A stretch of DNA of 64,000 bases from Halomonas alkaliantarctica. Lineage in GTDB: Bacteria > Pseudomonadota > Gammaproteobacteria > Pseudomonadales > Halomonadaceae. A program made the translations under genes and the position numbers. The stretch spans positions 124,001 to 188,000 of the forward strand of contig NZ_CP122961.1 in the NCBI RefSeq assembly GCF_029854215.1, read 5' to 3'. Under the pieces are notes generated by a model. The model did no database searches and was not told the DNA's origin. It saw only the letters and a program-made list of their open reading frames with translations. Shown here piece after piece: positions 58,628-64,000 of this stretch. How positions within the stretch are numbered: position 1 is the first letter of the stretch; each line of letters starts with the position of its first letter.

Positions 58628-60016
58628 ATGTATGCGAGGGTAAAACAGTTCGCCGAAGGAGCGTCGGCGTTATGGGCACTGGGTGTGGCACTACTGCTTA
58701 CGCTGTCCATGGTCACCAGCGTTCAGGCCGACAACCCCCGATACGCGGGCATCGTCGTGGATCTGGACAATGGCGAAGTGCTCTACGCCGAGAACATTGA
58801 CGATCAGCGCTATCCTGCGTCACTCACCAAAATGATGACGCTCTATCTGACCTTTGAAGCGTTAGAAGAAGGTAACCTGCGTTTAAATCAGCCTTTGCCC
58901 GTCTCTCATTATGCGGCCGCCAAGCCTGCCGTAAAGCTATGGTTGGCTGCGGGTAGCACTATTCCAGTGGATACCGCTATTCGCGCCCTAGCGGTTCGGT
59001 CTGCCAACGACGTTGCCGCTGTGGTCGCCGAAGCGCTGGGCGGCAGCGAAGCGCATTTTGCGCAGATGATGACCACCAAGGCGCGCGAGCTGGGCATGCA
59101 CGCCACTACCTTTCGCAATGCCTCTGGCTTGCCGGATGACGGTCAAATTACCACCGCGCGGGATATGCTAACGCTCTCGGTGCGTGTGATGCAGGATTTC
59201 CCTCAGTACTACCACTACTTCGGTCTGCAGGAGTTCACCTTCCGGGGTACCCGGCATACCAGTCACAACCGGTTGGTGCGTGACTACCCGGGCGCCGACG
59301 GTCTGAAAACCGGTTTTATTCGTGCCTCTGGCTTTAATGTAGCTACTACGGCGGTGCGTGGTAATCGGCGATTGGTCGGCGTCGTCATGGGCGGTTTTTC
59401 ATCTCAGTCCCGGGATACCCATATGGCCAACCTACTCGACCGCAGCTTCTTGCGTGCGTCGCTACGTGACCAGCAGAGCTGGATGGGCGATACTCGTTTC
59501 TCACAGGAATTTATGACCTTTGCCCCTCCAGCCCAGCCGATTGCGCCACAGCAGCCTGCACCACGGCAACCTATCCTTGCGGTGGTCGAAACCACATCGT
59601 TGTCACCATCGGCCACCTCTAACCCTACAGCGCCGGTTGTCGATCTTGACGAGCAACTAGCCGATATAGTCACCATCCAGCGCCCCCCTCCCGAAAGCGA
59701 GGCACCTCAGCCCGACCCACTTCAAGCGTTCATTGAGCGCGAACGACAGCTGGCCTCTGCTAATGAAACAGGCGGTGGCTGGGGGGTTCAAGTAGGTGCC
59801 TTTAGTCGAGAGGCCCAAGCGCGGCAGTTGGCGCAGCAAGCCGCTCAACGCATTGCCCAAAGTTTAGGCGGTCGTATAGCGGTGGACACCGTAGAGGGCC
59901 AAAGCCCGGTTTATCGCGCCCGACTAATGGCGCTGGACGAGCAGCGTGCCCGTCAAGCCTGTCGTGAGCTGCACTCCCAAGGTATGGACTGCATGGTCGT
60001 TAACGCCAGCTTATAA
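58628..60016 (+). CDS. D-alanyl-D-alanine carboxypeptidase with C-terminal SPOR domain
   Basis: A 462-residue S11-family peptidase. A signal segment (ALWALGVALLLTLSMVTSVQA) is followed by the penicillin-binding fold: S65-L-T-K68 (nucleophile), S125-A-N and K227-T-G. After about residue 290 comes a proline-rich linker (PPAQPIAPQQPAPRQP). Residues about 380-460 (GGGWGVQVGAFSREAQARQLAQQAAQ) form a SPOR domain that binds denuded septal glycan. It would trim pentapeptides in the periplasm, probably at the division site. Ordinary PBP5-type proteins instead end in a membrane-anchoring helix. Its terminator is at 60034. Confidence 0.92.
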   Translation: MYARVKQFAEGASALWALGVALLLTLSMVTSVQADNPRYAGIVVDLDNGEVLYAENIDDQRYPASLTKMMTLYLTFEALEEGNLRLNQPLPVSHYAAAKPAVKLWLAAGSTIPVDTAIRALAVRSANDVAAVVAEALGGSEAHFAQMMTTKARELGMHATTFRNASGLPDDGQITTARDMLTLSVRVMQDFPQYYHYFGLQEFTFRGTRHTSHNRLVRDYPGADGLKTGFIRASGFNVATTAVRGNRRLVGVVMGGFSSQSRDTHMANLLDRSFLRASLRDQQSWMGDTRFSQEFMTFAPPAQPIAPQQPAPRQPILAVVETTSLSPSATSNPTAPVVDLDEQLADIVTIQRPPPESEAPQPDPLQAFIERERQLASANETGGGWGVQVGAFSREAQARQLAQQAAQRIAQSLGGRIAVDTVEGQSPVYRARLMALDEQRARQACRELHSQGMDCMVVNASL

Positions 60017-60033
60017 GCGGGTGGGCTGCGATC

Positions 60034-60066
60034 ACCCCGCCAATGGCTAATTGGCGGGGTTTTTCT
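60034..60066 (+). terminator. terminator after the D,D-carboxypeptidase gene
   Basis: ACCCCGCCAAT (60034-60044) pairs with ATTGGCGGGGT (60050-60060), followed by a T-rich run. Confidence 0.92.
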
Positions 60067-60107
60067 TTTTTGGCACTTTATATTGACCAGTGAACAGGGA
60101 GATCGCG

Positions 60108-60983
60108 GTGACAACCTCGCTGAAAGGCATACTCTGCATGTGTTTGGGCGTTCTATTTCTCGCTCTAGGCGATGCCGTTTCCAAGTGGTTAGGTGAAGTG
60201 CACTCGCCGCTGCAGATTATTTTCTTCCGTGCCTTGGTATCACTACCCATGATTGCGCTGCTTGCCCATTTTGCCGGTGGTTTACGCAAGCTGCGCACTA
60301 AACGGCCGGGCGTCCATTTGCTACGCGGGTTGATCTATACCGCCACCATGGTTTGTTTCGTATGGGGGTTGACGCTGCTACCCCTGGCAGAAGCCACGGC
60401 GATTGCCTTTGTGGCGCCGCTGTTTGTGACCCTGCTTTCGGTGCCACTGCTGGGTGAGCGGATTGATCCCCCGGTGCTGATCGCATCTTTAGTGGGGTTT
60501 GTGGGGGTGCTAATTGTGGTGCGTCCCAATGGCGAGGCGTTTCAGGTGGGCGCGCTGGTATTGGTGGGCGCGGCGCTATTTTATGCGCTGATGATGATTA
60601 CCGCCCGGCGCTACGGTGCCCGCGAACACCTCTGGGCAATGCTGTTTTATATGACCTGTGTGCCGCTGGTGGTGACCGCGCTTACGCTGCCCTGGGTGTG
60701 GCAAACACCCCAGCCGTGGCACTGGGTAGGCTTTTTCGCCTCGGGAATCTTGGGCGTAGCGGCCACCGCTTTTATCACCTTGGCCTTTCGGTTTGCCCCT
60801 GCGGCCATCGCTGCGCCGTTTGATTATACCGCCATGCTCTGGGCGGTACTGCTCGGCTGGTGGTTCTGGGGCGAAATGCCGGATCTCTGGGTCTGGGTAG
60901 GCAGCGCCTTGATAATGGGCAGCGGGTTAGCGGTGGCGTATCACGACCGGCGCACGACCTTGAAACGTCGTCCAACGGCGTGA
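60108..60983 (+). CDS. EamA/DMT-superfamily transporter
   Basis: A 291-residue protein if it starts at GTG 60108 (MTTSLKGILCMCLGVLF), where AGGGAGA lies five bases upstream; a GTG at 60090 would give 297. It has ten predicted membrane helices in two EamA repeats (FLALGDAVSKWLGEVHSPLQIIFFRALVSLPMIALL, then the second from about residue 145). Such proteins export or import small metabolites; the substrate is not predictable. It lies alone between two terminated or promoter-separated genes. Confidence 0.88.
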   Translation: MTTSLKGILCMCLGVLFLALGDAVSKWLGEVHSPLQIIFFRALVSLPMIALLAHFAGGLRKLRTKRPGVHLLRGLIYTATMVCFVWGLTLLPLAEATAIAFVAPLFVTLLSVPLLGERIDPPVLIASLVGFVGVLIVVRPNGEAFQVGALVLVGAALFYALMMITARRYGAREHLWAMLFYMTCVPLVVTALTLPWVWQTPQPWHWVGFFASGILGVAATAFITLAFRFAPAAIAAPFDYTAMLWAVLLGWWFWGEMPDLWVWVGSALIMGSGLAVAYHDRRTTLKRRPTA

Positions 60984-61103
60984 CTATTTGATCTGGGTCA
61001 CGGAAGTCGTGAGCTTGCCAAAACGGCGGGTTTGTGCTGGTTATAATCCAGGCCTTTGATCGCAGCCCGCTGCGAGCCATCGTCCTGATTACGGTGACCG
61101 TCT

Positions 61104-62495
61104 ATGCAAGCCCCCGAACGACTGAAGCAAGCTCCTGAACTCCTTTCCCCAGCAGGCACTTTTAAGAACATGCGTTATGCGTTTGCCTATGGGGCTGATG
61201 CGGTTTACGCGGGGCAGCCGCGCTATTCTCTTCGGGTGCGCAACAACGATTTTAAAATTGATAACTTACATCGTGGCATCGAGTATGCCCATGCCCGAGG
61301 CAAGCAGTTTTACGTTGCCTCCAACATTGCCTCCCATAACAGCAAGCTGAAAACCTACCTCCAGGATATGGCGCCGGTGATTGAGGCAAGGCCCGATGCG
61401 CTGATTATGTCGGATCCCGGCCTGATTATGATGGTCCGTGATCGCTGGCCGGAACAAGCTATCCACCTCTCGGTGCAATCGAATGTCGTCAACTGGGCTG
61501 CCGCCCAATTCTGGCAGCGGCAAGGTATCAGCCGCATCATTTTGTCTCGGGAGCTGTCTCTGGAAGAGATCGGTGAAATACGTGAGCAGTGCCCAGATTT
61601 AGAGATCGAAACCTTTGTCCACGGTGCACTGTGTATCGCCTATTCAGGGCGTTGCCTGCTGTCGGGTTACTTTAATCATCGTGACCCTAACCAAGGCACC
61701 TGCACTAACGCGTGTCGCTGGAAATACAACACCATCGCGGCAACCCACGATGACACGGGCGACTTAATCGCCGCCCAAGGCAGCGGTGGCGCGGCGGCCG
61801 GCAGCCAAGACGAGCTCTCTGCGCTGATTGAAGATGTTTCCCGCCCTGGCAAGCTGATGCCTGTGTACGAAGATGAACACGGCACCTACATCATGAACTC
61901 CAAGGATCTGCGCGCGGTGCAGCACGTGGCTCGGCTGACGCAAATGGGTGTGGCATCACTAAAGATAGAAGGGCGCACCAAGTCCCATTATTACGTTGCG
62001 CGTACGGCGCAAGTCTATCGGCAAGCCATTGATGACGCCGTCGCTGGGCGCCCCTTTAACAAGCGACTAATGGATGAGCTTGAGAACCTGGCGAATAGAG
62101 GGTACACCGAAGGCTTCTATCAACGGCATGTGCACGGTGAGTTCCAAAGCTATGAGCAGGGTAATTCCATCGGCATTCACCAGCAGTTCGTCGGTGAAGT
62201 GCTGGGTTTTGATCCTGCTCGTGGCACGTTAGAGGTCGAGGTTAAAAATCGCTTTGAAGTGGGGGATGGCATGGAGCTGATGCTGCCGGGTGGCAACCAT
62301 CGCTTCGTACTTGAGCATATCGAGAATTTGCGAGGTGAAGCGCAAAGCGCAGCGCCTGGCTCGGGACATCGCGTGCGCATCCCCCTCCCCAAGGTCAGCA
62401 TCACCCCTGAACAGCTTGAGTTTGCGCTGTTAATGCGTGATCTCAAGCCTTCCAAAGCAGCACAGCCTGAATCGTTAGGAGTAGCGATCAGCTAA
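61104..62495 (+). CDS. trhP: prephenate-dependent tRNA uridine(34) hydroxylase TrhP (YegQ), peptidase U32 family
   Basis: A 463-residue U32-family protein, near the 453 of E. coli YegQ. It starts with PELLSPAGTFKNMRYAFAYGADAVYAGQPRYSLR and has the U32 signature ETFVHGALCIAYSGRCLLSGYFNHRDPNQGTCTNACRWKY, whose cysteines likely bind an iron-sulfur cluster. A C-terminal beta-barrel (GEVLGFDPARGTLEVEVKNRFEVGDGMEL) completes it. In E. coli the protein hydroxylates U34 of several tRNAs using prephenate. Its stop region overlaps the convergent dioxygenase gene by 8 bp. Confidence 0.92.
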   Translation: MQAPERLKQAPELLSPAGTFKNMRYAFAYGADAVYAGQPRYSLRVRNNDFKIDNLHRGIEYAHARGKQFYVASNIASHNSKLKTYLQDMAPVIEARPDALIMSDPGLIMMVRDRWPEQAIHLSVQSNVVNWAAAQFWQRQGISRIILSRELSLEEIGEIREQCPDLEIETFVHGALCIAYSGRCLLSGYFNHRDPNQGTCTNACRWKYNTIAATHDDTGDLIAAQGSGGAAAGSQDELSALIEDVSRPGKLMPVYEDEHGTYIMNSKDLRAVQHVARLTQMGVASLKIEGRTKSHYYVARTAQVYRQAIDDAVAGRPFNKRLMDELENLANRGYTEGFYQRHVHGEFQSYEQGNSIGIHQQFVGEVLGFDPARGTLEVEVKNRFEVGDGMELMLPGGNHRFVLEHIENLRGEAQSAAPGSGHRVRIPLPKVSITPEQLEFALLMRDLKPSKAAQPESLGVAIS

Positions 62496-63225
62496 ACGCA
62501 TAAACGTCCATCGCAAGCACACCGTGCTCTACGCTGTGGTGCAGCTGTTTTGCGCCGCCTCCTGCCCCCATGGCCACCAGCAACGGCTGGAAGTGTTCAG
62601 GGGTCGGGTGGTTCTCCCGCGCGCTGGGGGCGTTCTCCCAGTTAAGCAGTGCCTCACGTTCATTGGCGATTAGGCGGTCGCTCACCCATGTGGCAAATTC
62701 ATCTACCCAGGCGGGCATAGGGCTCTCCTGGGGCATAATTTCATACAGGTTATGGGTCAGGCTGCCCGAGCCGATAACCAAAATCCCCTCTTCCCGCAGT
62801 GCCGACAGCTGCTCGCCCAGCTTCACCAGCTCCGCATTGCTCCAGCGCACCGGAAGCGACAGCGAGACAACCGGCACATTGGCGTCAGGAAACATCAACG
62901 AAAGGGGCACCCAGGCGCCATGATCCAGGCCGCGCTCGACCCGCTCGGCACCCAGCAATACCGCCAGCCGTTCGGCCAGTTCAGGTTCACCAGGGGCGGG
63001 GTACTGGCACTCGAAAAGCGCCCGAGGGAAGCCACCAAAGTCGTGAATGGTTTCTGGCTTGGCGCTGGTGCTGACCTTGAGCGCCAGGCTCTCCCAGTGC
63101 GCTGAGACCACCACCACCGCCTTGGGCGAAAGCTGCCTGCCCAGTTCGCGGAGAAAGGCGTGCGCCGGGGTTTTATTGAGGGCCAGCATGGGCGAACCAT
63201 GGGAAATAAACAGGCTAGGTAACAT
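62488..63225 (-). CDS. DODA-type class III extradiol ring-cleavage dioxygenase
   Basis: A 245-residue enzyme of the LigB/4,5-DOPA dioxygenase family (YgiD-like). Metal-ligand motifs: SLFISHGSPML (histidine 9), VVVSAHWES and GLDHGAWVPLSLMFP. The start at 63225 is fixed by AGGAGA seven bases upstream; the longer frame to 63270 is not family-like. It lies downstream of the DoxX-like gene with an 86-bp gap that holds a hairpin and the stop-codon repeats. The physiological aromatic substrate is unknown. Confidence 0.9.
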   Translation of the reverse strand: MLPSLFISHGSPMLALNKTPAHAFLRELGRQLSPKAVVVVSAHWESLALKVSTSAKPETIHDFGGFPRALFECQYPAPGEPELAERLAVLLGAERVERGLDHGAWVPLSLMFPDANVPVVSLSLPVRWSNAELVKLGEQLSALREEGILVIGSGSLTHNLYEIMPQESPMPAWVDEFATWVSDRLIANEREALLNWENAPSARENHPTPEHFQPLLVAMGAGGGAKQLHHSVEHGVLAMDVYAFS

Positions 63226-63246
63226 GAGTGAGTCTCCTCTGCAGCG

Positions 63247-63280
63247 TTGCCAGCGCTGGCGGTGAAGCATGCGCTGGCAA
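63247..63280. repeat. inverted repeat between the doxX-like and dioxygenase genes
   Basis: TTGCCAGCGC (63247-63256) pairs perfectly with GCGCTGGCAA (63271-63280), a 10-bp stem with a 14-base loop, just upstream of the dioxygenase ribosome binding site on the minus strand. No T-run follows. Confidence 0.65.
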
Positions 63281-63285
63281 TGGGG

Positions 63286-63319
63286 TTAGGCGATAGCGTT
63301 AGGTGATAGTGCTAGGCGA
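63286..63319 (-). repeat. 13-bp tandem repeat carrying the doxX-like stop codon
   Basis: On the minus strand: TCGCCTAGCACTA (63319-63307), TCACCTAACGCTA (63306-63294) and a partial TCGCCTAA (63293-63286). The first holds the gene's TAG stop; the copies carry TAA in the two other reading frames. Confidence 0.85.
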
Positions 63320-63749
63320 ATCGGTTGCTTAACACCCCGCGGCCGCTGCCCAGGCCCGCTTGCACGATTAACGCCAGCGTCCAGAACACCGGGAATTCCC
63401 AGCCGCCACCGGTATTTGAGAACATCCAGCCGTTGCCAAGGTGCACCCACGCAGCGCCCAGCAGTACCGGCACCAGTGCTAGGCTCACCCAGCGGGTATA
63501 AACACCCAGAATCAGAGCGGCTCCACCGCCTACTTCGGCAGCAATGGTCAAGTAAGCCAGAAACCCTGGTAAACCCAGTGATTCAAAATAGCCGACGGTG
63601 CCCGGCAGGGTAAACACAAACACCTTGAGCAAACCGTGGGCAAGGGCCATCACACCCAGTGCGACGCGCAGTAGCAAGATGGCCTGGGGTTGTAAAGAGG
63701 GCTGTACAGAGGGCTGTAGAGAGGGGGCGGAGTGAGTATGCGTTGTCAT
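63312..63749 (-). CDS. DoxX-family membrane protein
   Basis: A 145-residue protein if it starts at ATG 63749 (MTTHTHSAPSLQPS), which has GGAAG eight bases upstream; ATG 63764 would add five residues. Four hydrophobic helices follow a soluble N-terminus: ILLLRVALGVMALAHGLLKVFVF, FLAYLTIAAEVGGGAALILGV, WVSLALVPVLLGAAWVHLG and FPVFWTLALIVQAGLG, the DoxX pattern. Its N-terminal LQPSVQPSLQPQ is encoded by a 12-bp tandem repeat. It sits between a LysR regulator and the dioxygenase gene on the same strand, so these may be a small regulated unit. Confidence 0.88.
   Translation of the reverse strand: MTTHTHSAPSLQPSVQPSLQPQAILLLRVALGVMALAHGLLKVFVFTLPGTVGYFESLGLPGFLAYLTIAAEVGGGAALILGVYTRWVSLALVPVLLGAAWVHLGNGWMFSNTGGGWEFPVFWTLALIVQAGLGSGRGVLSNRFA
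63689..63724 (-). repeat. 12-bp tandem repeat inside the doxX-like gene
   Basis: Three units (plus strand GTTGTAAAGAGG, GCTGTACAGAGG, GCTGTAGAGAGG) encode the QPSx repeat in the N-terminal tail. The length is a multiple of three, so it keeps the frame. Confidence 0.85.
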
Positions 63750-63827
63750 TGGGGTAGCTTCCATTGAGTGGTTGATAAAGCTACTTTACCGTCGAGCGTG
63801 CGCGAGATAATCAGTGTGTTTTGCACA

Positions 63828-64000
63828 TCACTGTTGCGTAATAGGCGACAATCCAATGTGCTGCTCCCAAACCGGCGGATCGCCCCACGCCTCGGTAAGC
63901 AGGTCGATGAAGCGCTCCACCTTGGCGGGCAGGTAGCGCCGGGCGGGGTAGAGCGCATGAACATCGAGCCGCACCGCTGGCTCACTGGTCAAGATGGGCA
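63828..64000 (-). CDS. LysR-family transcriptional regulator, C-terminal part only
   Basis: Fifty-seven codons are visible, ending at TGA 63828-63830; the gene runs off the right edge. The translation contains VRLDVHALYPARRYLPAKVERFIDLLTEAWGD, a typical end of a LysR effector-binding domain. It is 78 bp upstream of the DoxX-like gene on the same strand. A role in controlling the doxX/dioxygenase pair is an inference. Confidence 0.85.
   Translation of the reverse strand, partial: PILTSEPAVRLDVHALYPARRYLPAKVERFIDLLTEAWGDPPVWEQHIGLSPITQQ

Overview
The window is chromosomal DNA of a moderately GC-rich gammaproteobacterium, most like Halomonas or another member of the Halomonadaceae. This rests on gene order (birA-coaX-tRNA Tyr/Gly/Thr/Trp-secE-nusG-rplKAJL-rpoBC-rpsLG-fusA-tuf-S10/spc/alpha) and on the character of the proteins. 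No database search was possible. No rRNA gene, CRISPR array, insertion sequence or prophage was seen.

Positions 1-7.3 kb hold a light/oxidative-stress type cluster on the minus strand: a MerR-family regulator of the LitR/CarH type, a class I photolyase, a small NTF2-like protein, a short-chain dehydrogenase and an FAD oxidoreductase that runs off the left edge. A renalase-like flavoprotein and a TIGR01777 sugar-nucleotide-epimerase-like protein follow. From 7.3 to 13.1 kb come rapA, a membrane-anchored TlpA-like thioredoxin protein, a small membrane protein and a phospholipase-D lipoprotein.

Positions 13.2-22.5 kb hold a branched-chain-amino-acid-type (Liv) ABC importer. The binding-protein gene (plus strand) is broken by a one-base frameshift and is separated from the permease/ATPase genes (minus strand) by an HSP20 chaperone gene and a single-chain dihydroxyacetone kinase gene. 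An NSS-family sodium symporter gene precedes livG in the same direction. Then come typA/bipA (minus), and birA and coaX (plus).

Positions 26.7-58.4 kb are the transcription/translation core, all on the plus strand: four tRNAs, secE-nusG, the L11/L10 and beta operons, the str operon (rpsL-rpsG-fusA-tuf), and the S10, spc and alpha operons through rplQ. Only one tuf is present; the slot between tRNA-Thr and tRNA-Trp, where many relatives carry a second copy, is empty. Strong promoters, terminators and structured leaders are visible at the expected junctions, plus an unusual structured spacer between rpsJ and rplC.

Positions 58.4-64 kb hold a D,D-carboxypeptidase with a SPOR domain, an EamA transporter, trhP (yegQ), a DODA-type dioxygenase, a DoxX membrane protein and the 3' end of a LysR regulator.

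The most unusual sequence-level pattern is a set of short degenerate tandem repeats. Several copy the end of a gene with its stop codon: after rpsG there are four 15-bp units with four in-frame stops, and similar copies follow nusG, the doxX-like gene and possibly rpsL. Other repeats lie between rplL and rpoB and in front of the TlpA-like gene.
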